A stretch of DNA of 64,000 bases from Paludisphaera borealis. GTDB taxonomy: Bacteria; Planctomycetota; Planctomycetia; Isosphaerales; Isosphaeraceae. The position numbers and the translations under genes are program-made. Of this stretch, positions 17,115 to 25,854 are shown one piece after another (the stretch's first letter is position 1; every line of letters begins with the position of its first letter). The stretch spans positions 5,766,001 through 5,830,000 of the forward strand of contig NZ_CP019082.1 in assembly GCF_001956985.1 (NCBI RefSeq), in the 5' to 3' direction. The notes beneath the pieces were generated by a model, which searched no databases, had not been told where the DNA came from, and was given only the letters and a program-made list of their open reading frames with translations.

Positions 17115-18467
17115 CTAGCTCGGGTTGTACGGGGACTGCGCCTGTTGCGTCCGCGCCCACCACCGCCGGGAAGCGCGGTAGACGCGGTCGGGGTCGAGGC
17201 CGGCCATGCAGAGGTGTTCGGCCAGCGGGCACGTCTTCTGGTGGCATGGGCCGCAGGGGACGCGCTTCCGCAAGACGAGCGAGTGCTTCGACCAGGGCCG
17301 CCATTGCAGCGGGTTGTTGGTGCCGCTAAAGAGGATGACCGACGCGACGCCGGCCGAGGCCGCCAGGTGCGCGGGGCCCGAATCGGCCCCGATGAACAAG
17401 TCGGCGCGTTCGAGCAGGGCCGTGGTCTGGGTGACGCTGAGTCGGCCCGACCAGTCGATAAGCCGATCGTGGGGCGTCAACACGCGCGTGAGCGGAGGAT
17501 CTTCCGGCCCGCCGACGATGACGATCCGCCAGCCGTCTTCCAGGAACCGCTCGATGAGCGTCTTCCAGTGGCCCTTCGGCCATCGCTTGGCCGAAGTGCC
17601 GGCGCCGAGGTGGACGGCCAGCAGTGGAGGCTGGGGGCTGAATCGCTCGGCGTGCAGCCAGCCGGCCGAGTCGTCGGGATGGACCGCCGTCGATCGCGCG
17701 CCGCGCCATTCGTCGTGTTCTCGACCGGCCGCCGTGTGCACCGTCGCCTCGTGCCGTCGACCGGCCGAGGCTCGGCGCGGCCAGGCTTCGAGGAGCTTGG
17801 CGGCGATGAGCATTCGGTCTTCGTCCTGAATGTGGACGGCGGCGCGGGCGGTCGTGTCGGGCTCGATTCCCAGGGGTTCGAGCAAGGCCAGGCGCGAGCG
17901 AACCTCGTGGCGACCGGCCGTCCATTCGGCGACGTCGGTCAGCAGGAACGCGCCGCCGCCCATGGCGAAGCCGACGCGTCGCGCGACGCCGCCCAGGGCC
18001 AGCACGAGGATCGACAGGACGTCGCCCCGGACGTCGATTCCGAGATCGTAGTCTTCGCCTCGCAGCGATCGGCCGAGCCGCCAGACCTCGCGGAGCAGGC
18101 CACGACGGCCAGGCGTCCGCTCGAACCAGGTGCGCTCGGCGATCCGCACCCGGTCGATGTTGCGGTTCGACTCGAAGACCTCGTGATTGCTCGGCGAGGC
18201 CAGGACGTCGATCGTCGCCTCGGGATACGCAGCCTGAAGCTGCGCGATCAGAGGGGCGGTCAGGACCGCGTCGCCCAGGTGGTCGAGCTGCACGATGAGG
18301 ATCCGCCGCGGCGATGCGACGGACCGGGGGGGCCGCAGCCGTCGCCAGATCGGCGCGGCCAGGCCGCCCGCGGCGTCGAGCGCGCGGACGAGGACTCGCC
18401 ATCGCCACTTGCTGTAGCGATAGCGTCCCGTGGTCACAGGCTTGAGGTCAGTCGGCGACCTGCTCAT
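17115..18467 (-). CDS. Glycosyltransferase family 9 (heptosyltransferase-like)
   Basis: 450-residue cytoplasmic glycosyltransferase of the GT-B fold, ADP-heptose:LPS heptosyltransferase type. The N-terminal signature is RRILIVQLDHLGDAVLTAPLIAQLQ (about residues 54-78) and the C-terminal donor site is FIGADSGPAHLAASAGVASVILFSGTNNPLQW. It ends with CGPCHQKTCP, a cysteine-rich motif common in GT9 proteins. An insert near residues 230-290 is rich in Arg and His and poorly conserved-looking. ATG 18467 with GGAGG just upstream overlaps the previous gene by 20 bases. Last gene of the glycan operon; it probably adds a heptose-like sugar to a lipid-linked glycan. Confidence 0.85.
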   Translation of the reverse strand: MSRSPTDLKPVTTGRYRYSKWRWRVLVRALDAAGGLAAPIWRRLRPPRSVASPRRILIVQLDHLGDAVLTAPLIAQLQAAYPEATIDVLASPSNHEVFESNRNIDRVRIAERTWFERTPGRRGLLREVWRLGRSLRGEDYDLGIDVRGDVLSILVLALGGVARRVGFAMGGGAFLLTDVAEWTAGRHEVRSRLALLEPLGIEPDTTARAAVHIQDEDRMLIAAKLLEAWPRRASAGRRHEATVHTAAGREHDEWRGARSTAVHPDDSAGWLHAERFSPQPPLLAVHLGAGTSAKRWPKGHWKTLIERFLEDGWRIVIVGGPEDPPLTRVLTPHDRLIDWSGRLSVTQTTALLERADLFIGADSGPAHLAASAGVASVILFSGTNNPLQWRPWSKHSLVLRKRVPCGPCHQKTCPLAEHLCMAGLDPDRVYRASRRWWARTQQAQSPYNPS

Positions 18468-19572
18468 ACACCTCCGCCGTGGTTCGAGCGACTTGGTCCC
18501 AAAGGTAGTTCGAAGCCATGTGGGCTGCAAGCCCAGAAGATGGTCCTTCTCGCCAGGCCTTCGACAGCGCGGCGGCGATTTCGTTGATCCGGTTCGGTCG
18601 CGCGTAGAGCGCGTGATCGCCGAAATACTCGCGGGTCGAGCCGAACGGCGTAACGACCACCGCCGCGCCGGCCAGCGCGGCTTCAAGCGCCGACAGTCCC
18701 GGCGTCTCGAACCAACTGCACAGCGCGAAGACGCGCGCCGCGGCGTAAGCCGAGATCAAGAGCGGGTCTTGATGGTCGCGGCTTTCCAGCCAGACCACGC
18801 GATCCCCCCCCTCGCGGCGGCAGAGCCGTTCATAGTCCTCGAATCGCGGGGGGGCGTCGCCGACGACCACCAGCGGCAGGCCGAGATCCCGGGCCGCGCG
18901 GATCAGCCCGAGCGGGTTCTTGCGCGGCTCGATCCGTCCCACGAACAGGATGAAATCAAAGTTGCCGACCTGTTCGCGAAAAACATTCGGCGACGCCCAC
19001 CCGAACGCCGGCGAAACGCCGTTGGGAACCACCGTGAACCTCCCGCGATCGACGCCGAAGAGTCGGGCGAGCTGGTCGGCCTCGGCGTTCGAGTTCGGCA
19101 GAATCCGGTCGGCGAGATGCAACAGCGTCCGCCGCCAGCTCGGGCATCGCGGTACGGCGCGGCGGATCGACCAGAGGCCCAACGCGGCGAGCTTCCGGCG
19201 CAGGTTCGGCTCAAGCGCCCAGAGGGCGCGCGGCTCATACCAACAGATCGGCGAAAGGACGACCGGCACCCCGCGCGACTTCGCTGCCTGGGCGAGTTCG
19301 AGTCCCTCGCGCGACATCCCGAACAGGTGCAGCGTCCGGGCTTGCTGGATGCGGTCGGTCCACGCCGAGAAGAGTCGGACCGGGACGTCCATCGCTTCGA
19401 GGCCGCGGCCTGTCTGCACAAGCTGATTCTCGCCGCCGCCTGGCGATTGGAAGGCGAACGACGGGGCGTGCAGGAACACCGAGTCGGTCGGGAACGGCCC
19501 CTGCGAACGCGAGGCGAGCCACGCCGCGGTGGTCAGCTCGGAATCGGTGGTTTCCATCGAACGGCCGTCCAT
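18448..19572 (-). CDS. Glycosyltransferase family 4
   Basis: 374-residue GT-B glycosyltransferase. Family features: ADRILPNSNAEADQLARLFG, VVPNGV (about 195), FVGRIEPRKNPLGLIRA (donor domain start) and the ExxGLxxLEA motif ETPGLSALEAALAGAAVVVTPFGS. The ATG overlaps the stop codon of the deacetylase-like gene (TGATG), a sign of translational coupling that decides the start. Overlaps the GT9 gene at its 3' end. The sugar donor is not predictable. Likely acts on the inner face of the membrane in the same glycan pathway as its neighbours. Confidence 0.85.
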   Translation of the reverse strand: MDGRSMETTDSELTTAAWLASRSQGPFPTDSVFLHAPSFAFQSPGGGENQLVQTGRGLEAMDVPVRLFSAWTDRIQQARTLHLFGMSREGLELAQAAKSRGVPVVLSPICWYEPRALWALEPNLRRKLAALGLWSIRRAVPRCPSWRRTLLHLADRILPNSNAEADQLARLFGVDRGRFTVVPNGVSPAFGWASPNVFREQVGNFDFILFVGRIEPRKNPLGLIRAARDLGLPLVVVGDAPPRFEDYERLCRREGGDRVVWLESRDHQDPLLISAYAAARVFALCSWFETPGLSALEAALAGAAVVVTPFGSTREYFGDHALYARPNRINEIAAALSKAWREGPSSGLAAHMASNYLWDQVARTTAEVYEQVAD

Positions 19573-21068
19573 CAATTGGTCCCCGTTCGTTGAAGCTTCC
19601 ACCACCGCAGACTCTTTTTCACCCGGCCGGCCAAGGTCGCGCCGGCCAGCTCGTTGATCGGTGTTTCGGTCTCCCAGTCGATCGCCTCGCGGACGATCTG
19701 CCTGAAGGTCGAGGGACGGCGATCAAGCGAGGGCGGACGGACCACGCGGTCCACGGGCTCGGTCCGCTTTTCATAGACGAGATGCTGAAGGTCGAGGATC
19801 GTCCGCGCCTTTGTGAGCGGAATCGAGCAACGGAAGCCGCTCCGATCGATTTCCAGGGCGAGCGGATACTCGGAAGACCATTCGTCGAATTGAACCTCGA
19901 ATCGACCGCTGCTGCGCGGGATCACCAGCCACTTGCGATCGGCCCGCCATCGCCACCAGCGCGCCATCTCTGTCAGCGTCGTCCGCCAGACCAGGGGCCG
20001 CGACTTGAGCGTGCGGGCCAGGGCGAACAACACCTCGGGCATCCGGCCGAGCCGGCGCTCGGGATGGCCGTAAACGAACGCGGGCTCGCCGGCCGCGATC
20101 TTCTCCTCGACCACGCTCGCGAGGTATTCGCCGATCAAACGGTTGTCTTGAACTCCGGCGTCGAGGAACAACCCTTCGCAGACGGGGTGAACGGGAACCT
20201 GCAACACCCGCGAGAACCGCCCATTCTTCCAGGGGAAGAACGGCAGATCGTCGTAGCCGACCCGAAAATCGGACGAGTAGCGATAGCCGATCGACTCCAG
20301 CGCGTCGTCGAGCGAGGCGTTCCAGCGCCCGTGCGGGGCGGCGAAGCCTTCGATCTCGAAGCCCTTCTCGCTCAGAATCCGCTCGGCCCGTTCGAGGTTC
20401 TTCCGGTTGGCCTCGCCGTCGCGGTAGACGTAGTGATAGTGGCCGTGCGACTGCGTGTCGTACCGCCGCAGGTCGCTCAGGACCTCGGGCTCGTTCTGGT
20501 AGGCGTTGGTGCTCACGAAGTGCGTGCAGCAGTCGGCGAGCAGGTTCCGCGCCAGGCCGAAGCGGTGATAGTCCTCGGCCACCGGCTCGTCGAGGTCGAC
20601 CCGCAGGTTGAAGGCCGAGCGGTACGGATGCGGGAACGGCGCCAGCCGCATCCAGACGCCGCCATGGGCCGCGACCGCCTCGCGAATCGCCGCGATCAGC
20701 CGCCGGCGTATCCAGCCCTTGGGGTAGCGGGCGACCCGCTCGCGCAGCGTCCAGCCGCGAACGTCCCAGCTCGACCGCGCGTCGCGGTCGTCGATCAACG
20801 CCTGGAACGGGTCGACCGCTTCGCCCTCGCGGAGGCCGTCGACGTCGATGGCCACGTGCTCGTGCGTGAGCAGGCTGCGCATCGCGGCGGCCGACTCGCG
20901 GCGGCCGTCGTAAAGCACGAACCTCCCCACGCGGAACGCGAACGCATGGGCGTCGCGCACCGATTCGAAGGGCACGCCCTCTTGAGCCAGGATCAATTCC
21001 AGGCCGGGCGGCGTCTTCCAGAGTAACAGAGGCAGCGGGGCCAGCGTCGACCCGGACAGCTCAGACAT
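19572..21068 (-). CDS. Polysaccharide-deacetylase-like protein
   Basis: 498-residue protein whose middle (about 150-370) resembles a NodB/polysaccharide deacetylase barrel: FNLRVDLDEP could carry the catalytic Asp, SHGHYHYVYRDGE gives candidate metal His residues, and FAAPHGRWNASLDDALESIGYRYSSDF matches the later barrel strands. The N-terminus (1-140) and C-terminus (370-498) are unassigned. ATG 21068 has GGAGG five bases upstream and overlaps the methyltransferase stop by 8 bases; ATG 21080 is less likely. No signal peptide is visible, unusual for a cell-wall deacetylase and in keeping with action on a cytoplasmic lipid-linked sugar. Confidence 0.7.
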   Translation of the reverse strand: MSELSGSTLAPLPLLLWKTPPGLELILAQEGVPFESVRDAHAFAFRVGRFVLYDGRRESAAAMRSLLTHEHVAIDVDGLREGEAVDPFQALIDDRDARSSWDVRGWTLRERVARYPKGWIRRRLIAAIREAVAAHGGVWMRLAPFPHPYRSAFNLRVDLDEPVAEDYHRFGLARNLLADCCTHFVSTNAYQNEPEVLSDLRRYDTQSHGHYHYVYRDGEANRKNLERAERILSEKGFEIEGFAAPHGRWNASLDDALESIGYRYSSDFRVGYDDLPFFPWKNGRFSRVLQVPVHPVCEGLFLDAGVQDNRLIGEYLASVVEEKIAAGEPAFVYGHPERRLGRMPEVLFALARTLKSRPLVWRTTLTEMARWWRWRADRKWLVIPRSSGRFEVQFDEWSSEYPLALEIDRSGFRCSIPLTKARTILDLQHLVYEKRTEPVDRVVRPPSLDRRPSTFRQIVREAIDWETETPINELAGATLAGRVKKSLRWWKLQRTGTN

Positions 21069-21762
21069 CCGCGCCTCCATCGGCCCGGGCGACCCACAAG
21101 GCCATCAGGCGGGTCGTCGGCAGCTTGCGAAACAACATGTGCTCCTCCTCGTCGGGTGAGAGCAGGTGCACGATCCGAACGTCGGCGAAATACCTCTGCA
21201 TCTCTTTGCGAAGCTTGCTGGGCCAGAACCATCGCTCGCGGACCGGGCCGTCGGCCGGGTACATCCAGCGTCCTCGGCGCTCGTCGATACGCTTCAGCAG
21301 GGCGCTCGGCACCCACGGCCGCTGCGCGTTCCAGGAAGCCAGGCTCTTGTCGACGATCGCCAGCGATCCCCGGGGCGCCAGAACGCGCCGCGCCTCGCTC
21401 AGCGTTTCGTGCCACGTCCCAGGTTCGAGGTGCTCGAAGACCTCGACCGCGAGCACGGCGTCGAAGCAGCCCGAGCGGAACGGCAGGCGGCGGGCACTTC
21501 CTCGAACGCGGTCGACGCCGGTCGCTTCGGAGAGCATCGCCGACGACAGGTCGATCCCCGTGACCTCGGCTCCCTGCTCCTGAAGCGCCCGGGCGAATCG
21601 CCCCTTGCCGCATCCGAGATCGAGAATCCGCATGCCGTCGACCGGACCGATGGCGTTGCGAATCCCCCGGAGGCGGTAATCCTCGGGATCGACCGACGCC
21701 TTGAACCGCCAGTGCAGCGCGTCGAACCGGAACGTGACTTCCGTCTCATGAGCCGAGATCAT
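21061..21762 (-). CDS. Class I SAM-dependent methyltransferase
   Basis: 233-residue methyltransferase with a canonical motif I, ILDLGCGKGRFARAL (about 46-60), an acidic loop GIDLSSAM and post-I/IV VLAVEVFEHLEPGTWHETLSEARRVLAPRG. It resembles UbiG/UbiE-like enzymes of glycan loci. The start overlaps the preceding glycosyltransferase stop as ATGA and its own end overlaps the deacetylase-like gene, so the three are almost surely translated together. Probably methylates a sugar or lipid intermediate; no specific substrate can be named. Confidence 0.82.
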   Translation of the reverse strand: MISAHETEVTFRFDALHWRFKASVDPEDYRLRGIRNAIGPVDGMRILDLGCGKGRFARALQEQGAEVTGIDLSSAMLSEATGVDRVRGSARRLPFRSGCFDAVLAVEVFEHLEPGTWHETLSEARRVLAPRGSLAIVDKSLASWNAQRPWVPSALLKRIDERRGRWMYPADGPVRERWFWPSKLRKEMQRYFADVRIVHLLSPDEEEHMLFRKLPTTRLMALWVARADGGADV

Positions 21763-22526
21763 GACGCGGTCTCCAGGTGATCGAGTTCACGAAGCTTCCA
21801 TGTGCGGACGGCCGCCGAGACTCCCGACAAGGCGCAGAACATCAGACCTTCGAGCCCGTCGCGAAAACCCTGCTTGTACAAGTAGAGCTTGAGGAAGAGC
21901 CAGACCGGCCTCAGCGTCAGGTCGCGGGTTCGATAGCGATCACCGGACCGGTAGAGGTCGTGGGCTTCGAGCGTCGTGTACTGGTCGATCTTGCGGAGGA
22001 AGACCCGGACGTCTGGGATCGTATGGTGGTCGAGCGGGTGCCGCATCCGGCCGATCGAGCCGTCGAGATCGACGGTTTCGTGAACCTGCCCGGTCCAGCT
22101 TCCACGGCCGCGACGAAAGAGCCGCATCGGCAAATCTTGCTGGGTTCCCGAGTACCCGAACGGCCGGCCGAGGATCTCGCTACGAATCGGAATCCGGAAG
22201 CCGGCGTGGCGGTTGGCCGGTTCGGCGAGCGCGCTTCGGATCTCGTCGGCGAGACCGGGCGTGACTCGTTCGTCGGCGTCGATCGAGAGGATCCAGTCGC
22301 CGGTGGCCGCCGCCAGGCCGGCGTTGCGCTGGGAGGCGAAATCGTCGAACGGGCGGACGATGACGACTTCGGCCGAGCGTCGGGCGATGGCGAGCGTATC
22401 GTCGTCGCTGGCCGCGTCGACGACCACGATCCGCTCGTGGGCGAACCGGACCGAGTCGAGGCAGCCGGGCAGTTTGCGCTCCTCGTTGCGGGCGACGATG
22501 AGGGCGGTGATTTTCGGCTCAGGCAT
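21759..22526 (-). CDS. Glycosyltransferase family 2 (WaaE/KdtX-like)
   Basis: 255-residue GT-A glycosyltransferase: ALIVARNEERKLPGCLDSV at the N-terminus, VVVDAASDDDT, and the metal-binding ILSIDADERVTP (DxD region) near residue 85. The pattern SQRNAGLAAATGDWILSIDADERV and the later HHTIPDV and KQGFRDG segments are typical of the LPS beta-1,4-glucosyltransferase (WaaE) subgroup. It overlaps its neighbours by 8 and 4 bases. Role: transfer of a hexose onto a lipid-linked oligosaccharide is likely, by homology pattern only. Confidence 0.85.
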   Translation of the reverse strand: MPEPKITALIVARNEERKLPGCLDSVRFAHERIVVVDAASDDDTLAIARRSAEVVIVRPFDDFASQRNAGLAAATGDWILSIDADERVTPGLADEIRSALAEPANRHAGFRIPIRSEILGRPFGYSGTQQDLPMRLFRRGRGSWTGQVHETVDLDGSIGRMRHPLDHHTIPDVRVFLRKIDQYTTLEAHDLYRSGDRYRTRDLTLRPVWLFLKLYLYKQGFRDGLEGLMFCALSGVSAAVRTWKLRELDHLETAS

Positions 22527-23559
22527 GCGCCGCCCCCTTCCGCGCGATCCCGGCGAGGGCCCGCAGCGGGAAGTATACGGCGTAGGCGGCGAGTGCGAGA
22601 TCGAGCCGGCCGACGAGCGCGAGCACGATCCACAGATGCCAGCGGAGGTCGGCGTGCCCCATCGCCGCGACGACGCCGCGAATGCGAGATGTCGAGCCGA
22701 CGCGCGGCCGCGCTTCGCCGGCGGCCTTCTCCATCTCGGCGCCGGTGAGCGACTGGACGAGGAACATGTACTTGCCCGACGCGTAGAGGATGCCGAGGAC
22801 GAGCCAGTAGGCGGGCGCTCCCGACTGGAACATCGCCCAGGCGATCGCGCCGTGGAGCGCGAGATCGGCGAGCTCGTCGAGCACCTGATCGAGCCACTGG
22901 CCGAAGGCCGAGCACGTCCCCTGAAGCCGGGCGAGCCGGCCGTCGGCGGTGTCGAGGACCAGGGCCGAGGCGAAGGCCAGGGCCGTGGCCGTCCGGCTGA
23001 TCCAGCCGAGACCGCCGCACGCCACGATCGCCGTCCCGCTCAGCATGAGCGATGCGGCGGCGAGCGTCACGGCGTTGGGCCGGACCCGCGTATGCTGGAG
23101 CGCGGCGGCGAGCCGTTCGGCGATCGGGAACGCCCAGTAGCGGCCCAGAGGCTGATAGGTCAAACGCCGGGTCAGTTCTTGCTCGGCCGTCGCCAGCGAC
23201 TCGGGACGGTCGAGCCGCCAGATCTCGGCGGTTTCGGGACGCTCGCCGCGGCGGACGGCTCGGCGGAGGCGACGGCTGTCATAAAGGCGATCGGTGCGCA
23301 GCACGGCGGCTTCGGCCGAGGGGGGCTCGGACCGCAAGGCGACTCGTCCCGGCGCGGCGTCGATCAGCAGCGCTTCGAGCGCCTCGCATTCGCTCCCCCA
23401 CGCGTGGACGGCGACCGTCCGGCCGGGGCCCGCGACGTCGAGGGCCTGATCGATCAGCCGGGCGAGCAACGAACGCCCGAGCACGACCTCGGCGGCGAGC
23501 AGCCCCCGAGGCCCGCGCGGTCGGGCGTCGATCACCAGGTCGAGAGCCGGAGAAGTCAT
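22519..23559 (-). CDS. CDP-alcohol phosphatidyltransferase with extra N-terminal domain
   Basis: 346-residue membrane enzyme. The C-terminal half carries the CDP-alcohol phosphotransferase motif in full: D206-G207-x2-A210-R211-x8-G220-x3-D224-x3-D228, amid several transmembrane helices. The first 140 residues are soluble and look like a degenerate nucleotidyltransferase-like or regulatory domain (LLAAEVVLGRSLLARLIDQAL); fusions of a sugar/inositol nucleotidyltransferase to this family are known in di-myo-inositol-phosphate synthesis. The start is ATG with GGAGG six bases upstream, rather than an open frame reaching 23733. Within a glycan operon it may make a phospholipid or phosphodiester-linked headgroup. 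Confidence 0.8.
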   Translation of the reverse strand: MTSPALDLVIDARPRGPRGLLAAEVVLGRSLLARLIDQALDVAGPGRTVAVHAWGSECEALEALLIDAAPGRVALRSEPPSAEAAVLRTDRLYDSRRLRRAVRRGERPETAEIWRLDRPESLATAEQELTRRLTYQPLGRYWAFPIAERLAAALQHTRVRPNAVTLAAASLMLSGTAIVACGGLGWISRTATALAFASALVLDTADGRLARLQGTCSAFGQWLDQVLDELADLALHGAIAWAMFQSGAPAYWLVLGILYASGKYMFLVQSLTGAEMEKAAGEARPRVGSTSRIRGVVAAMGHADLRWHLWIVLALVGRLDLALAAYAVYFPLRALAGIARKGAAHA

Positions 23560-23641
23560 TCCTCGCCTCCCTGCGGGGCCCAAGCACACGCCTCGAACCG
23601 GCCTCGCTCGCGATTCCTTCGCGACGCGTCGACGCGGTCCC

Positions 23642-24598
23642 TCACCACTCGAATCGGCGGAAAAACGCCTCTTGTCGTTCCACCCACCCCACCTGCCCGA
23701 CATGCAGCGACCGCCGGGCCGACCAGATTTCACGGGCTCGCCCCAGCGCCTCGATCAGTGCTTTCGGAAACGCCCATCGTCCCCGAATCAGCGAGGCCGC
23801 CAGGCGGATCGGCACCCAGAAGCAATGCCCGGCCAACCGCGCCCCCCGGAGGTTCTTCCAGGCGAAGATCAAGGTGTTCCGCATCGCCAGGCCGTCGCAG
23901 CGCGCGTCGCCGAGTTCCGGGGCGAAGGTGCCGAACCCCTTGTGAAAGGCGATCGACTCGGGGACGTAATAGCCTCGGCATCCGTCCATCCAGACCCGAA
24001 AGCCCAGGTCGAGGTCTTCGATCCGGCCGGGGAAGAACAGGGCGTCATAGCCGCCGAGCTTCAGGAATTTGATTCGATCGACGGCCAGGATCGGGCCGGC
24101 GGCGGCGGTGAGGTCGGGCTGGTCGACGTGGTCTTCGTGTCCGGGTACGCGCGACATCCCTTGAACCAGGCCGAACCGCGAGCGAACGCGCGTCCGCATC
24201 CCCTCGTAGAGCGAGCCGTCGAACGTCCAGCACTGGGGCGCCGAGAACAGCGCGTCGGCGTGTTGGTCAAAGACCGCGAGCAGCGGTGCGACGGCGTCTG
24301 GGGCGAGCTTGACGTCGTTGTTCAGCAGCAGGACGACTGATTCGTTCAGGTCGGCGAGGACCGCGTTGAACGAGGCGAGCCCGCGATTGGGCTGGCGGAT
24401 CACCCGGACATCCGGCCAATTCGAGGCGAGCCATTCGCGCGAGCCGTCGGTCGAGTCGTTGTCGACGACGATGACGCCGCAGCCGCCGGGAGCCCGATGC
24501 GCCGCGTCGAGCACCGAGGGGAGGCACTCGTCGAGCAACGCCCGTCCGTTGAAATTGAGCACCAATATCTGGGTGCGATCGCTCGACAAGGGTTCCAT
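23642..24598 (-). CDS. Glycosyltransferase family 2
   Basis: 318-residue GT-A glycosyltransferase of the rhamnosyl/galactofuranosyl-like group: ILVLNFNGRALLDECLPSV, VVDNDSTDGSREWLA, VVLLLNNDVKLAPDAVAPLL (DxD-equivalent NND) and GRIEDLDLGFRVWMDGCRGYYVPES with the catalytic-site acidic pair. A short hydrophobic C-terminal part may associate with the membrane. ATG 24598 is preferred because the domain begins 11 residues later; ATG 24643 would add 15 residues with no ribosome site. First gene of the minus-strand glycan operon, separated from the CDP-alcohol enzyme by 82 bases. Confidence 0.85.
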   Translation of the reverse strand: MEPLSSDRTQILVLNFNGRALLDECLPSVLDAAHRAPGGCGVIVVDNDSTDGSREWLASNWPDVRVIRQPNRGLASFNAVLADLNESVVLLLNNDVKLAPDAVAPLLAVFDQHADALFSAPQCWTFDGSLYEGMRTRVRSRFGLVQGMSRVPGHEDHVDQPDLTAAAGPILAVDRIKFLKLGGYDALFFPGRIEDLDLGFRVWMDGCRGYYVPESIAFHKGFGTFAPELGDARCDGLAMRNTLIFAWKNLRGARLAGHCFWVPIRLAASLIRGRWAFPKALIEALGRAREIWSARRSLHVGQVGWVERQEAFFRRFEW

Positions 24599-24830
24599 CC
24601 CTGGGTCTGTCAACGCAAGACGAAAGTCGAAGCGGGGAAACATCCGGGCGACCCGGCGTCGAGCGAACCAGCCGGAGCGTCAGTACCGCGCCGGCTCGAT
24701 TTTTCGCTCGACTGGGGCGCGTGAACGAGAACTTCCCTGCCTCGTCACGCGTCCGTCGGTTCGCACCGTGTCGATCTCTTCGCGAACGATAAGAAATCCC
24801 GCGAATCCGGTCAAGGCCGGGATCGATCAC

Positions 24831-25811
24831 TCATCCGGTGTATCCACTGCTCCTGACTTCCTCCAAGAGCTTCTTGGTGGCTTTGATGCCTTCGGGCTCG
24901 CCGAGGCGATTGCCCTCGTACTCGATGCCGACCCAGCCGTCGTAGCCGGCGTCGCTGACGATCTTCATGATCCGGGCGAAGTCGAGCTTGGACTCGCGGC
25001 CCTTGTCGTCGAAGTCGTAGCTCTTGGCGGAAACGCCATGGGCGTACGGCATCATCCGGGCGATGGCGTCGTAGACGTCGATCGAGTACTTGCCGTCCTT
25101 CTGGGGGAAGTTGCCGAAGTCGGGCAAGGTGCCGAAATTCGCGCCGGTGGCGACCGTTTTCGTACCGTTGACGGCCTTCATCAGCGCGAGCAGGGCGTCG
25201 GGGTTGCTCGACGGCCCGCCATGGTTCTCGCAGATCACGTGGATCTTGTGCTGCGCGCCGTAGTCGGAGAGGATCGCACAGGCTTCGGACACGTCCTTCA
25301 CGTCGGTCGGGCTGTAGTGCTCGCCGGTGTTCACGCGGATGGCGTGGCAGCCGAGAGCGGCGGCGGCGTCGACCCACTTCTTGTGGTTGTCGACGGCCCT
25401 GGCACGCGCCTCCTTCTCTGGGGCGCTGAGGTCGCCTTCGCCGTCGATCATGATCAGGACGCAGGTCACGCCCTGGTCGTCGGCCCGCTTCTTGAGGTCC
25501 TTCAAGTAGACGGAGTCGTGGGCCTTGTCCTTGAAGAACTGGTTGACGAACTCGACGCCTTCGATGCCGTACTGCTCGCGGGCGACCTTGGGGAAGTCAA
25601 GGTTGTCCAGCTCCTTGGCGCGGAGGGCACGGTGGAGCGACCACTCGGCCAGCGAGATCTTGAACGGCCCGATCTTGCCCGGCTTGGGGCTTCCGGTGAC
25701 CTCGCCGGCGCGGAGGATGCTCCCGTTCAGACCGAGGCCCAGCCCCAGCGCGGCGCCTCCGGCCACGGCGCCTTGAAGAAACGAGCGACGGTTGAGCGGC
25801 ATGTCGTTCAT
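24831..25811 (-). CDS. Tat-exported xylose-isomerase-like TIM-barrel protein
   Basis: 326-residue protein of the sugar phosphate isomerase/epimerase (AP endonuclease 2/xylose isomerase-like) family. The N-terminus is a twin-arginine signal: NRRSFLQG followed by an Ala/Gly-rich hydrophobic stretch and cleavage near residue 35. The barrel shows VTCVLIMIDGEGDLSAPEKEAR, IRVNTGEHY, VICENHGGPSSNPDALLALM and WVGIEYEGNRLGEPEGI, with candidate metal ligands Glu, His and Glu. Planctomycetes encode many such exported proteins, usually assigned to sugar breakdown but without proven substrate. It lies 43 bases downstream of the related cytoplasmic gene, so the two may share a transcript. Confidence 0.82.
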   Translation of the reverse strand: MNDMPLNRRSFLQGAVAGGAALGLGLGLNGSILRAGEVTGSPKPGKIGPFKISLAEWSLHRALRAKELDNLDFPKVAREQYGIEGVEFVNQFFKDKAHDSVYLKDLKKRADDQGVTCVLIMIDGEGDLSAPEKEARARAVDNHKKWVDAAAALGCHAIRVNTGEHYSPTDVKDVSEACAILSDYGAQHKIHVICENHGGPSSNPDALLALMKAVNGTKTVATGANFGTLPDFGNFPQKDGKYSIDVYDAIARMMPYAHGVSAKSYDFDDKGRESKLDFARIMKIVSDAGYDGWVGIEYEGNRLGEPEGIKATKKLLEEVRSSGYTG

Positions 25812-25854
25812 CGCGGGAGGCTCCCTTGGAAGTGATTGCGAGTCAAATCGACGT

